NCBI GenBank assembly: GCA_963931865.1
Contig: OZ007506.1
Location: 9,256,855-9,320,854, forward strand
From: Axinella damicornis
Taxonomy: Eukaryota > Porifera > Demospongiae > Axinellida > Axinellidae
DNA: 64,000 nucleotides
Direction: 5' to 3'
Below, one piece after another: positions 22,401 to 30,769 of the stretch (position 1 is the first letter of the stretch; each line of letters starts with the position of its first letter). A model generated the notes under the pieces. That model saw only the letters and a list, made by a program, of their open reading frames with translations. It made no database searches and was not told where the DNA came from. A program made the position numbers and the translations under genes.

Positions 22401-25243
22401 GCCTCAAACAGTACAAAGGACACTCCAACAATGGGGACACTCTTCCCGGCACCATAATATTTTGAAGCCTCTAGCTAAGGGACACCCTCGAAAACAAAAG
22501 GACAAAGACACTGTTCCCAGAGTGTCCTGTATTACTGTGATGCAACACGAACATACCTGCTCTCAAGGCCAAGCCCACTTTCATCGACATGGGACTCACT
22601 GTCAGAGGATGAAAGCACAACAGGTTTGCAAGACGACGACCCTTGTTCACTATCAGACAACACTATCGTCTCTGGTGAACATTGAACTGTCGAGCTGTAG
22701 AGAAATACAGCCCCTCTCACAATACTTACACATATAAACACTATGTACACTACCAGACTGCCTAGTACACACAGAGCTATCTATTTCTGATACTAGACTG
22801 GCCTAACACACAGAGCTATCTATTTCTGATACTAGACTGGCCTAACACACAGAGCTATCTATTTCTGATACTAGACTGGCCTAGTACACACAGAGCTATC
22901 TATTTAAGGCCCGCCAACTACAACTTGACTAACCTGAAACATTCAAAGCTAAGCCGTGTTCTTTTCATGTCTGGCTTCTGGGGTGTTCCCTCTGATGACA
23001 CAGAAACTATGTCATCTGCCTTGGTAGGTGTGCACAACAAGCTGACGGTCTCAGTCTAGAAAAACACAGCAATAGCTAATTGAGTTTCACAAGCAAGCAA
23101 AGCAACAGCAAAAACAAAAGGTACTGACATGGAGCACAATGAACACTGAAGCAACTAACCTGATCCATAGCAGCCTAAGATTCAACAGGATCAAGAACAC
23201 TATCAGCTCTTCAAAGTGCATGTGCCACGAAACCATGTGAGAAGCAGTGGGCGTGGCTCACGTACTGCGCATGCTCAGATGGGCGTGTCCTGTTTCGTTT
23301 CGTTTCGTTTCTGGTTTCTCTGTTTCTTGATTTACTAATACCCCATGCCCTGGGAAGCCCCACTGTTCACGGTTTGTTCAACCGCTTGGTCGTAGCATTT
23401 TGAACGTCAAAAGTCACTGTATTTCACACAGAGAATGTGTCTGTAGTCTAGATCAACAGTTGAGAAGTAGCTAGGTATTCGCGCGTAAGCGCTATGGGTC
23501 TATGCGACAGATGGACGGTCGGCACAGAGCTTTGGGCTACTAGCGCTATGTCTATGCGATAGATGGACGGTCGGCACAGAGCTTTCGGCTACTATCGCTT
23601 TGCTACATGCTGTAAGCACACTCTCGCGCGGCCAGAACCAACCACGGAAACCAGAAACTAACGGAGTTAGATCCTTACAGCTCACCTCACGTTGAGTCAT
23701 TTTGTCTTCAGTCCCTTTGCATTTACGGGAGCACTAGGCTTCTCTCTTCGCTTTCCTTCTACGTTTAAACCGCTTTGACTAACATCGAAGACGGCCCTTC
23801 TTCGTAATTCCAACGTGGGAGTCGTCCTGTTTTCGAAATCACTAGCTGTCACGCCATCCGTCACTGAAAATACTCCTCGAGAATCGCGCAAACAACTAGC
23901 TACTTGCTTCTCAACGACGACATCAACTACTATACAGCCAGCTAGCTAGCTAACACACAATGAACTGAAGCCAGACTAAACCGTGCTGCAGTGTGACGCA
24001 AGCAGTTACCAAGGAGACTCTGTAGCAACCGTGCTGCAGTATGACGTAGCCACAGTAATCAACGTGAGATAAGCCAGTTAGATCACGCCTAGTCGGGATG
24101 TATCCGGTTTACAGTCACTCGCACTCGGGCGCTTCGCGCCCTCGTGCTCGTGACTGTAAACCGGATACATCCCTCCTAGGCGTGATATAACTATAACATG
24201 CTTCTGGCTATATACTGGCTAGGCTGTTAAAGCTTTGCCGTAGCCATGACGCCACTAATTGGCATCTATTGGCCTTCCCAGCATATGCACGTGTGATGCC
24301 AATTGGCTCCTTTGTTCAGGTCTCACGTCGCCTGCAGCACCGCTCGCTTCTGATCCACTACCTCCCCTGCCTCCTCTCCCTGGATGGGGTGATGGTGAGT
24401 GCAGAGGAGAGACGAGCAGCGGACATCAGCTTCAGTGCTGCTGAGCAACAGGTGGGCTGCCTACACTACATACGTAGCATTGCTGTTGAACGGTTGGCTT
24501 TGGCTTTCGTTGGTTTATGTGATAGAGCAGGTTTAATTGTTTGTTTCTTCAATGACTAATGACCTCAATAGCGGAGGAGGAGAAACTGTTGCTATTGCTC
24601 TATAATTGCATACTTTAGGAACCAGAAGTTCTAGAAGCCATCCCACCTGGCCTAGTAAACACTGCCGCCTTGAAGGTCATGAATGTTCCCTTTGCCCATG
24701 GCCCCTCCCTCAATCCCCCTGGGGTCATAGGAGCAAGTGTGTCTCAGCAGAGGAAACAGCTACAGGCACGAACCATTCACCTACAACAGCTACAAGCCTT
24801 CAATGACAGGAGGTATGTCCAGCTCTCATTCTACTCTACCTGGAAGTCCGTGTTTATGCTTGTACTGTAGCCTCATTCTCAGGCCACTTATGTAGGAGTA
24901 GGCACTTTCCCACATGGCCTGGGAATGAGGTTATAGTACTGTACTGGAGACATCTTGATCACTACGTCATCAGACATGCCGTGCCAGGAATGTCTCCAAA
25001 AATACAGATTGGAGACATTCCTGTATCCAGCCATCCTAAGGAGTCCCCACTTCAAGTGTTCTAGCACCTTTATCATGACAATGTTGAAAGTGTCTCCTCC
25101 CCAGCTATATAGTGTAGTTTCTCCATTGTATATGCAAGCCGCACAAGTCTCTACAAATTCAACTCATTTGCCAAAGTGACATTTTACTTCCTGCTACCGT
25201 TTAGTATTGCATCTATCTTATTTGCAGGAGAGGGAGAAGATAA
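2634..25243 (+). CDS. LRRC9: LRRC9-like leucine-rich repeat protein (5' end missing)
   Basis: Exons: 2634-2743, 2833-3049, 5058-5214, 5491-5606, 6103-6169, 7356-7475, 7677-7736, 7897-8028, 8128-8345, 9380-9428, 9621-9731, 11559-11774, 15629-15826, 15939-15982, 16245-16376, 16583-16646, 16780-16886, 17116-17189, 17311-17390, 17452-17516, 17747-17888, 24320-24451, 24619-24812, 25228-25243. All have AG/GT borders and matching phases, giving 939 residues before a stop. Recognisable LRRC9 landmarks: a non-LRR segment ending VWFVFDHRLVLPEYI, then LRRs (LQILDLSFNKLTSLEG, LEELTLDHNLI), YRAFVVYHLVPLKTLDG, MRKLDLPNCGLKHVDL, LFLQGNELSRVEG and LRELHLEENR. Human LRRC9 is about 1,450 residues, so roughly 500 N-terminal residues lie upstream. 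No biochemical role is established; LRRs suggest protein binding. The tiny last exon (RRGRR then stop) is the least certain, and 17452 was chosen over 17441 as acceptor because only it keeps frame. Confidence 0.9.
3150..4340. repeat. 80-bp-period minisatellite in LRRC9 intron
   Basis: Tandem units contain AAGGACACCATGGGAATTCC, then CCCTGT(A/G)CTGGAGGCCTTCAGATYGCAGGTCTAAGTTGTCCT in that order. Identical start points at 3504, 3584 and 3664 show an exact 80-bp period; at least five near-identical copies lie in 3425-3830, with degenerate and shorter units on both sides. Because 80 is not a multiple of three, the array is open in several frames, and the ORFs it creates are spurious. Confidence 0.95.
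4390..4900. repeat. Second degenerate tandem array
   Basis: Irregular units of about 60-75 bp repeat the words ACAAGTGGTTGACAGAGCTT, GGGACATCC and GTTCTTGGGACTACTTGG. It follows the 80-bp array in the same intron and shares short words with it in inverted sense (ACCTGG/CCAGGT, GGTCCAAG), so the two may be related. Confidence 0.75.
5685..5959. mobile_element. hAT-type MITE (TAGGGTTGGGC termini)
   Basis: Ends are TAGGGTTGGGC at left and GCCCAACCCTA at right. Flanks ACCCCCTC (5677-5684) and ATCCCCTC (5960-5967) form an 8-bp target duplication with one mismatch, as expected for hAT elements. The interior is AT-rich with repeated GCAATAT words and no ORF. It lies in the LRRC9 intron between 5606 and 6103. 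Confidence 0.8.
6225..6465. repeat. Dispersed repeat, copy 1 (AGAAGTGGGATGTTCG family)
   Basis: Similar to 60100-60480: both contain AGAAGTGG(A/G)ATGTTCG, a GGACTAGA segment, GAACATTGGAC(T/A)GG, and later GAAGYRGACGC-type words. This copy is shorter and lacks the expanded CAGCAG minisatellite. It lies in an LRRC9 intron. Confidence 0.65.
6617..7192. mobile_element. 576-bp MITE, TAGCCTCGTTCCCAGGCCT family
   Basis: Long inverted arms (about 100 bp) begin TAGCCTCGTTCCCAGGCCT and end in the reverse complement. A perfect 9-bp target duplication, CACCCTCAC, flanks it at 6608-6616 and 7193-7201. The 9-bp duplication is typical of Mutator-like elements. It sits in an LRRC9 intron just before the exon at 7356. 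Confidence 0.93.
8610..9112. mobile_element. CACTCCTGGTAG-family element with repeated exon-like module
   Basis: Begins with GGGGCAACCGCACTCCTGGTAG and ends with CCCCTACCAGGAGTGTAAC. Inside, a module with GAGCAATGGCGGCC, a CACCATGGTGAGTTT-type segment and GCGATCACGRC(C)GTGT occurs twice (about 8720-8850 and 8890-9020). Related copies lie at 56654-57155, 61065-61545 and 61555-61930. No full ORF is conserved. Confidence 0.75.
9824..10782. mobile_element. 959-bp non-autonomous hAT element
   Basis: Termini are TAGTGATGCACCGAT and ATCGGTGCATCACTA, followed internally by repeated CCGATA words. The 8-bp duplication CCTGAGAT is perfect (9816-9823 and 10783-10790). No transposase is encoded; a poly-C run of about 22 lies at 10269. 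It occupies the LRRC9 intron after the exon ending at 9731. Confidence 0.93.
10818..11369. mobile_element. MITE with TACCGTATACCGGGAAATTTTGG termini
   Basis: The left end TACCGTATACCGGGAAATTT matches the reverse complement of the right end (ending at 11369) with one or two changes, and both continue into TTGGYG. Further CGCCAAATT words mirror each other inside. It starts about 25 bp after the hAT element, so two insertions lie almost side by side. Confidence 0.8.
11436..11557. repeat. (CA)n microsatellite abutting a splice acceptor
   Basis: Interrupted CACA tract running directly into the AG of the LRRC9 acceptor at 11558. It replaces the usual polypyrimidine tract. Confidence 0.9.
12309..14700 (-). 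pseudogene. hAT transposase (BED-type), broken and split by a MITE
   Basis: Minus-strand blocks in order: a BED-finger-like part at about 14627-14400 (MQNHLASHHPVKYG), a catalytic-domain block at 14011-13586 (KLVGHFKHSVVVMIALREKQ, IQDVQTRWNSTYFML), a block at about 13560-13390 (EKCFTLSSDDTART, AAVDPRYSHL), a PPPKKPKKDSAM linker near 13330, and the hATC dimerisation motif TSMPSERI at about 12480 with SITGN following in another frame. Frames change between blocks and stops intervene, so it is not functional. The MITE at 12524-13132 separates the linker from the hATC part. It lies antisense in the LRRC9 intron 11775-15628. Confidence 0.85.
12524..13132. mobile_element. 609-bp MITE inserted in the hAT transposase gene
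   Basis: Ends TAGCCTCGTTCCCAGGCCCG and the mirror-image CGGGCCTGGGAACGAGGCTA, with long inverted arms (AGGCCC, CAGTGTTTGCGCATGCGC type). A perfect 9-bp duplication, GGACAGAGT, lies at 12515-12523 and 13133-13141. Reading across the target site rejoins hAT transposase sequence, so this element is younger than the hAT copy. Confidence 0.93.
14786..15310. mobile_element. MITE with GACTGGACTGATCAA-like ends
   Basis: Inverted arms about 65 bp long (14827-14892 and 15221-15286) share GCAGACAGCAAAYGTCACCA and AGGGTTGTCTCCAGCTC. The outer ends share GGACTGAYCAA. No ORF is recognisable. It lies next to the 5' end of the hAT pseudogene. Confidence 0.75.
16386..16457. repeat. 32-base C run followed by (CA)n
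   Basis: A run of 32 C residues (16386-16417) passes into a CA repeat only about 10 bases downstream of the LRRC9 donor at 16376. A second long C run sits near 16140. The exact length is assembly-sensitive. Confidence 0.9.
18980..19382. mobile_element. 403-bp MITE nested in the MULE
   Basis: Ends TGTGACAGGATCTGAGAAAA and, reversed, TGTGATAGGATCTGAGAAAA, flanked on both sides by TATA (18976-18979, 19383-19386). Arms continue with AAGGGRGMACTTC. It inserted between the left TIR and the end of the transposase, so it postdates the MULE insertion or travelled with it. Confidence 0.85.
19570..20451 (-). pseudogene. MULE transposase C-terminal part in shifted frame
   Basis: This frame overlaps the end of the main frame and is displaced by one base. 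It opens with CKVCAHTVAVAES, which looks like the second half (CxH) of a SWIM finger. A serine/tyrosine/proline-rich linker follows, then a cysteine-rich tail (KKCRGCNREF, PQNVYYHANLSCIRANNP) ending at 19570. The first cysteine pair of the SWIM finger is not visible in either frame, so a small frame-disrupting deletion around 20411-20440 is the simplest explanation. A 25-base GT...AG stretch there is too short to be a normal intron. Confidence 0.7.
20411..23168 (-). CDS. MULE transposase, main frame (four exons)
   Basis: Exons on the minus strand: 23168-23160 (ATG GAT CAG), 23055-22934, 22694-22557 and 22367-20411. Phases match and give 741 residues. The N-terminal exons are serine/acid-rich (SDSE, DSDNDSELEELQ). 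The large exon carries the MULE catalytic core: FGIDATFELGDFYVTLTTYR (first Asp), then a YGTDGEAALTAAL block (second Asp) followed by CFIHKKNNIEEHLK, and FTNNPNESANSTVKHW further on. The frame stops at 20411 just before the expected SWIM zinc finger; the C-terminal part continues in another frame. The element is therefore recently active or only lightly damaged. Confidence 0.88.
22762..22903. repeat. About 40-bp tandem repeat inside a transposase intron
   Basis: Four units containing CACACAGAGCTATCTATTTC and TGATACTAGACTGGCCTA lie in the MULE intron between 22934 and 22694. Two internal units are identical. Confidence 0.9.
23490..23596. repeat. Two tandem 53-bp units
   Basis: TCTATGCGAYAGATGGACGG then TCGGCACAGAGCTTTSGGCTACT occurs twice head to tail just outside the right end of the MULE, in the LRRC9 intron. 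Minus-strand open frames (23500-23700, 23697-23891) run through and beside it, but I recognise nothing in them. Confidence 0.85.
24082..24186. mobile_element. 105-bp palindromic MITE
   Basis: 43-base arms are almost exact inverted copies (ATCACGCCTAGTCGGGATGT ... ) around a short GGGCGCTTCGCGCCC loop that is itself palindromic. A few mismatches are present (AGTCGGG versus AGGAGGG). It lies about 130 bp upstream of the LRRC9 exon at 24320. Confidence 0.9.
24868..24933. mobile_element. 66-bp minimal TAGCCTC hairpin
   Basis: Left end TAGCCTCATTCTCAGGCCA, right end the inverted TGGCCTGGGAATGAGGTTA. Flanks TTGTACTG and TAGTACTG are an imperfect target duplication. It lies in the last LRRC9 intron. 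Confidence 0.7.
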
Positions 25244-25653
25244 TGGAGCTAGTAATTATAAGATGATAGATCTATCTGCCTATAATTCCAGTAACTGTTC
25301 ATGTGAATTGCAACCAGTATACCGGTAATTATTATACCCAAACAATGAATAGCAACTCGACTTTAAGTGCTTCACATCATGAGCAAACTGCTGCTGACGA
25401 TGCACACCCATTGACACCTGCACATTGAATTATTTTTGTACGTGGTGGTGTGTGGATGCATATTCTTCAGGTGTCGTGGATTGTTTAACAGTGTGTTTTG
25501 CAGCTGAATAAGTACTTAGCCACCATCAAAGATTCATTTTGAGAAACGGGAAATCTGGTATCACAGGTCACGTTGCAGGAGGGTTGTGTGGTACCAAACA
25601 ACTCAGGATAGGCAATGAAAGTGCTACATGTGTACTCGTAGTTGGGACAAGCC

Positions 25654-25711
25654 TAGCCTCAATCCCAGACTCTCCCCCATTTTGTGAGGAGAGAGCCTGG
25701 GAACGAGGCTA
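25654..25711. mobile_element. 58-bp minimal TAGCCTC hairpin
   Basis: Ends TAGCCTCAATCCCAG and CTGGGAACGAGGCTA with the perfect 9-bp duplication GGACAAGCC (25645-25653, 25712-25720). It is almost only TIRs, showing how little sequence this family needs to move. Confidence 0.9.
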
Positions 25712-26046
25712 GGACAAGCCCTCCCTTAATCCAAACCATGTTCATGGGTATATATATTCAGCCCTGATACTGTGACATCAAATCTGAAGAGAATGAGTAT
25801 ATATGAGTGATGCCACTGTTCCCAGTTCTGTATCATTGGTACAGCGGCTTAACATTTTGGGTGGTGCTCAGTCCATCAATGGTACACAACAGATGATACC
25901 CCTAAAAACTGCTTAGTAGCCATAGCAGAAGTATTATGGTTCCTTAATTATGGAGCTTAACCCATGAACGGATGAAACACTTTTCACTATAGTCTTTTAA
26001 TTTTACTTGTTTTTAGTTCCCACACATGCCCATGCAGCCATCCTTT

Positions 26047-26304
26047 ACATGTGGGTGGTTCAGGTAAAAACGGTACCTTATGTTTTTGAAATAAATTTTT
26101 ATAGCCTCGGAGACAAAGGAATACAAATGGCTGTCCTCACCTGTGAATGTACAGCTACGTAGTTGTAGTTAATTTGCATATATATAATGTTAGCTTGCAT
26201 AATTATATAATCAGTGCACAAAGACAGAAAGCCACACCAACCTTAATTGACTGGAAAATGAATATCATTAAGGTACAGTTTTTACTTGAACCACCCACAC
26301 ATGT
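26047..26304. mobile_element. MITE with ACATGTGGGTGGTTCA arms
   Basis: Arms 26047-26080 and 26269-26304 are inverted copies (ACATGTGGGTGGTTCAGGTA with AAAAACGGTACCTTA, with minor changes). No ORF of note lies between. Confidence 0.75.
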
Positions 26305-26453
26305 AGATCTACATGTGTGTAACTTAACCACACCCTTCCATTTAGTAATGGCCCTATACAAGGCAAGAGGACTGTTTTCTCAGCCCATTCCAATTTCATG
26401 CAAAAGAGAGAAATGGCCCACCTGCCTCCAACCAAGGGTTTTTCAGGGCAGTC

Positions 26454-26530
26454 TGTGGTATTGGTTGTAGCATTTCTGCATGCACAACCTCTGAGGTTGC
26501 GCATGCAGAAATGCTACAACCGATACCACA
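26454..26530. repeat. Hairpin with 30-bp arms
   Basis: TGTGGTATTGGTTGTAGCAT at left is mirrored at 26501-26530, with a 17-base loop containing CCTCTGAGG. Confidence 0.85.
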
Positions 26531-26660
26531 TGGAAAAAAGAGGCCTTGTGAGACTAGCGCAAACCTCCTGATGCATGACCTGTTTGTTCAAGCCTACAAA
26601 GGCAAGACTCCCAGCAATAGGCTCATGGCAGGGCATAAAGTCAGAATCTCCATTCGTAAG

Positions 26661-26801
26661 TAATAAAATTATCGACGTGGATATTGGTCCGGCAGGAAGT
26701 ACATACTTTAGGTATAGGTACCGGAAACGCGCGTGCATCTAGAACCAGCCCTGGCCCATTGCCCTACTTCCTGTCGGACCAACATCCACATTGTAAATTA
26801 T
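26661..26801. mobile_element. Short MITE (GTGGATATTGGTCCGGCAGG arms)
   Basis: Left arm 26661-26700 and right arm 26765-26801 are inverted copies with about six mismatches (GGTCCGRCAGGAAGT core). The element is degenerate. Confidence 0.7.
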
Positions 26802-26916
26802 TGTGACAGTTCATGGGAAACCGTAACATAAGGGATTGCACAATGATTTAAGATAATTGGGTTCAAAGTTCACCATAACTTCCTCTTCCAGCTATATAAT
26901 ATACATGTACAAGTAA

Positions 26917-27138
26917 TAAAAAAAACATTAAAGCAGGATGTAGGGATACCAGAACGGCAAAAAGTAAGGAAACAAGAGGGATGATCGAACAAAACAGTAA
27001 AGTATACAATCACCCCTTTTTTCATTATACATCGCTCATCCCTTACTTTCACTGTTATGTTCGATCATCCCTCTTGTTTCCTTACTTTTTGCCGTTCTGG
27101 TATCCCTACATCCTGCTACAATTTTAATGTTTTTTTAT
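26917..27138. mobile_element. MITE with about 85-bp arms
   Basis: Inverted arms 26917-27003 and 27044-27138 contain GGATGTAGGGATACCAGAAC, GGCAAAAAGTAAGGAAACAA and GAGGGATGATCGAAC with almost no differences, so it is young. The ends merge into A-rich and T-rich tracts. Confidence 0.9.
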
Positions 27139-27974
27139 TTATGTAATTCTTTTTTTGGCAGCAGGCATGTTTGAGCTGATTTTTGCTGCAGAAGTCCGTG
27201 ACCTCACAGGCACCTGGGCAGTAGGTGTACCTGCCTTGGTATATGGACAATATTACTCAGGTATTACACTTCCAGCATTGGCTGAAGAATCAGGCCCAGG
27301 CATCTCAAGTCAACTGTTGCCTAGATGGATGACAAAGCCACTGAGTTCTCCGGTCTGAAGACCATCATTGGCATAGGAAGTTTATAGTAGGGACATTCAT
27401 ATGAGAGTTGCAATTGAGATAGGCATTCGCCCTGCTCACAGAATACAGTATAGGTAGCAATATAGCTAAATCATGCGTACAGGGACTAACCTCGTCTTAT
27501 TATAAAGTCTTATTATAAAGAGTGCCTCGTTTGATTGACAACACAATCATGCATTGTACAACCATAGATAATAGAACTACTATGGTACAACGCATCTCCC
27601 CACTGTTTCTAATTCAGCGATCTTGAGTAATAATTACGTATCGTTGTGACAAACGAAGCCGGGTGAGTGGGCTGCTGCAGCCGCCTGGTCATGTGGTGAA
27701 GACTGAGGTAGCGAAAAAGCGATGGGTCGTTGCACTGCTCGCTGTTTCGTGCGAAAACCATCGTGACAGATTTGTCTAGAGGCACAGATGCCTGCAGCAG
27801 TGTTCCTTCCGCGAAATTTGGAGGAGCTTCATAAGACGGACTACCACCCGGCAATGGGAAAGTGTGCACATCTGGAGGTTGAAGTATGATATAGGTAAGT
27901 GTCTAGTGATGCTGCCAGTCAAGTATTATAAGCAGATGTTTGTCAGAAAATAAAATATCACTACATAATTATAA

Positions 27975-28345
27975 ACATTGCATTCTGCACGTGTACATAA
28001 CCAACCATTGTCGATATGTCCTGTACATGACCTTGGCTAGTTGGACAAACTGAGTTTCGTGTATTGTAGATGTATCGTAGATCCTCTAAATCACTATTGT
28101 CAGTCTCATCTCTCTCCAATACCTACCTCTGCCTTCTCCCTTCCCGAATTGTTATGTAGTTTGTCATGTACCTCAATATCAGTGATAACATTATGACTTT
28201 TCTTCAAGAGCTATTTCAGCCATCTCATCTTGTTGTATAACCTCCTCTGTGTTGGAACAGTTAATGCACTGGCAACCTATTGAGCATTGAATCTTCCTCC
28301 TTCTGCACCCGCATAGTCCGGTACATCCTGTGGTGCAGGAGCTTC
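27975..28345. repeat. Duplicated segment, uninterrupted copy
   Basis: Matches 29725-30765 apart from two insertions there: shared words include GTACATAACCAACYATTGTC, CCTCTRAATCACTATTGTCA, AGAGCTATTTCAGCCAT and CCTCCTCTGTGTTGGAACAG. Neighbouring 27826-27960 and 28347-28500 are a second duplicated pair (AGACGGACTACCACCCGGCA). Confidence 0.8.
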
Positions 28346-28500
28346 ATGAGACGGACTACCACCCGGCAAGGGAAAGTGTGCACATCTGGAGGCGCTGAAG
28401 TATGGTATAGGTAAGTGTCTAGTGATGCTACTAGTGGAGTTTTATAAGCACATGTTTGTCAGGATATCACTACATAAAATCTACAATGTCATAATTACTA

Positions 28501-28760
28501 GTGGAATGCAGGACATTGGAAGGCGAGTCTAAGCGAAGTGCATGTACATGCAGGGACCAGTTGCATTCACATGACTGTCATCAGAATGTGACTGGGCAAA
28601 GTAGGCCACGGAAATTATGACACTATACATACATTCATGCACATCACAGCAACTGTGAGCAGGTTAGCGTTAGCTGAAGCTGTCTAGCAGGTACATCACT
28701 GGCCACGGCGGTAGGTCCACGAACTGGTCTCCGTCTTTGTTGTTGCCACTGCATACCGAG
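28501..28760. repeat. Dispersed GTGGAATGCAGGACATTG repeat
   Basis: Related copies at 58866-59190 (same orientation) and, reversed, at about 40105-40250 and 58690-58860. All share GAATGCAGG, TTGCATTCACATGACTGTCA and TCAGAATGTGACT, then a TAGGTCCACGA segment in the longest copies. No coding signal is seen. Confidence 0.75.
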
Positions 28761-28977
28761 GAGGGAGAATGTTCATGGTTCGCTAATTGCTCTAGCCAAT
28801 GAATAGGTAGGTTCACGAGTGGTCTCCGTCTTTGTTGTCGCCATCGAACAAGTAGACTGTTCACTATCCATCGAACAAGTAGACTGTTCACTATCCTTGC
28901 ATCGAGGGTTCGTTGAATTTGAATATTATTGTGCACATGCAGGTAATCCGCTGATTAAAATTTATGGTAAGTGCAGC

Positions 28978-29632
28978 AGAGACAAATATAACTTCTGGAA
29001 AGTGATCAGACAATGTGTCAGACCACTTCGGACGTGATCGGACATGGTCTGACACCAATTTCCCATTTATCGCCCACCATTCACTTGAAGTGCTTGCTAT
29101 AGTGCATTGTAGTGAATTCTGTGATTAACTGGCTTATGGTAACTATACATGTACTTGCTGCGCAAGCGTGCAATGAAAGCGTAGCTCACGACTAGCTCCT
29201 TGTTTGCACAGCACAGAGATACGTGAGACATCGTCACTCCACGCACACGTTGCTGGTATGCGGAGGTACCTGCGAATAGAGTTCATGGAGATAAGCTTAC
29301 TTTTGTACTCCCTGCATGTTGAAATCACAGAAGAGCCGTGAGGCCTTGGTCCTGTTTGTCTTTGTTGCACTTTAGCGACGTCAACATCTGGTCTTGCCGA
29401 TCGAAGTTTCGCACGCGGCCACTTCTCGAACGGCGACTTGATATGTAGCCTTGTTTACGGTGCTGTACCATGACAGAGCTTATGCTAGCACTTGGAAACA
29501 ATGGAGGCTCTGATGCCCGAGCAGCAGGACACTTTCGACCGGCCATTTTGTCAGACTGCGATACCGTGTGGTCGGTCACGTGCCTTTTTCGTTCGGATTT
29601 TGTTCATTGACCGACCGTTATATTTGACTCTG
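28978..29632 (-). mobile_element. TIR element with conserved 84-residue ORF (copy A)
   Basis: Ends AGACAAATATAACTTCTGG and the inverted CGTTATATTTGACTCT. It is an inverted copy of 62790-63477. Minus-strand ORF 29579-29325 encodes 84 residues beginning MTDHTVSQSDKMAGRKCPAA; the same ORF is open in the other copy, with eight substitutions and one 9-residue in-frame difference. The ORF is basic and serine-rich in the middle (SSRRSRSGR) and ends near DKQDQGL. I do not recognise it; it may be a captured first coding exon. Confidence 0.75.
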
Positions 29633-29878
29633 GTGCAAGATCCAACCAAACATTAAACATACACATGCACTGCGCAATGAAGTCTCGCTAGTGTGGGGCT
29701 TGCTCTCGCTCGCCCCAATTAACATCGCAATCTGCATGTGTACATAACCAACTATTGTCAGTCATGACGTTGTATACATGTAGAAATCTTGTGGACAATT
29801 TAATATTATATCATTGATGTATCATAGATCCTCTGAATCACTATTGTCAGTCTCATCTATCTCCAATACCTCTCCACC

Positions 29879-30088
29879 AAGAGTTCATAACAATAAGAGT
29901 GTGCAACTGCCATATGGTATCAATTACCAATCAGTGGTAAAGTAGTAGCAGCGGCAGCGGCATGCTCCTAAGTGTGAAATTGTGATTACCACAGAGTTTA
30001 CACAGCCTATGTACATCTGTTTGCCATGTCATACTGTGGTAGAGGATATCATATGGCAGTTGCACACTCTTATTGTTATGAACTCTTG
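29879..30088. mobile_element. 210-bp palindromic MITE
   Basis: Arms of about 38 bp, AAGAGTTCATAACAATAAGA continuing GTGTGCAACTGCCATATG, mirrored at 30052-30088. It interrupts the duplicated segment; the other copy (around 28125-28140) lacks it. Confidence 0.88.
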
Positions 30089-30141
30089 CTCTCCGCCTTC
30101 TCCTTTCCCGAAAATCTGGTCAATTATATCTTCTGTGTCCT

Positions 30142-30601
30142 CAGTCTAGCCGCTACAGTAGCCCCTCTCCGCCCGGCCGGTCAAGTGCACATGCAGTGAA
30201 GCCGCGTGCGGAGGCGGAAAGGGTCTAGCAATCGTTGCACTTGATCACGTTTTTCTGGAATGCCAATTACATGTACCTGTGAACCGGTGAAGTGCCAACT
30301 CGAGTCGAGGACGAGTTCTGTACCCGTGGAGGCATCCAGGTTAGACTACTTTAGTTCAGGTGTAAGTTTTAGACACTCTCCGCCGGGCTGATCGCACGTG
30401 AGTGGCTCGGTTTACTACCACAAGAGTCATGAATAAAATTGGAACGAATCGCTTCAGTGAGATCTGATTGGTCAGTTGAAATGCTATCAAGTGCAATGTT
30501 TGCTAGACCCTCTCGGCCCTCCACGCGTGGCTTCACCACGTGGCCACTTCACCGCGCGGCCACTTCACCGGCCGGGCGGAGAGGGGCTAGCCGCTAGACT
30601 G
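30142..30601. mobile_element. 460-bp MITE, CAGTCTAGC family
   Basis: Ends CAGTCTAGCCGCTA and TAGCCGCTAGACTG, with GC-rich subterminal CCCCTCTCCGCCCGGCCGG. Flanks CTGTGTCCT and CTGTGTCGT are a 9-bp duplication with one mismatch. The paralogous segment at 27975-28345 has no insertion here. Confidence 0.88.
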
Positions 30602-30769
30602 CTGTGTCGTGTACCTCAATATCGGTGGTCTATGACTCTTGTTCAAGAGCTATTTCAGCCATGTATAACCTCCTCTGTGTTGGAACAGTTATGCATTGAA
30701 TCTTTTTCCTTCTGCAGCCGCATAATCCGGTACATCCTGAGGTGCACCTGCACCCTCTTAGCAATGAAG

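Larger units (their letters stand above)
18794..23343 (-). mobile_element. 4.55-kb Mutator-like element (MULE) with 105-bp TIRs
   Basis: TIRs at 18794-18898 and 23239-23343 are near-perfect inverted copies starting GGGTAYTAGTAAATCAAGAA. The target duplication CATGCCCTGG is perfect (18784-18793 and 23344-23353), 9-10 bp as for MULEs. The element encodes a multi-exon MULE transposase on the minus strand and contains a smaller nested MITE (18980-19382). It sits in the LRRC9 intron 17889-24319, antisense to the host gene. Confidence 0.95.
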
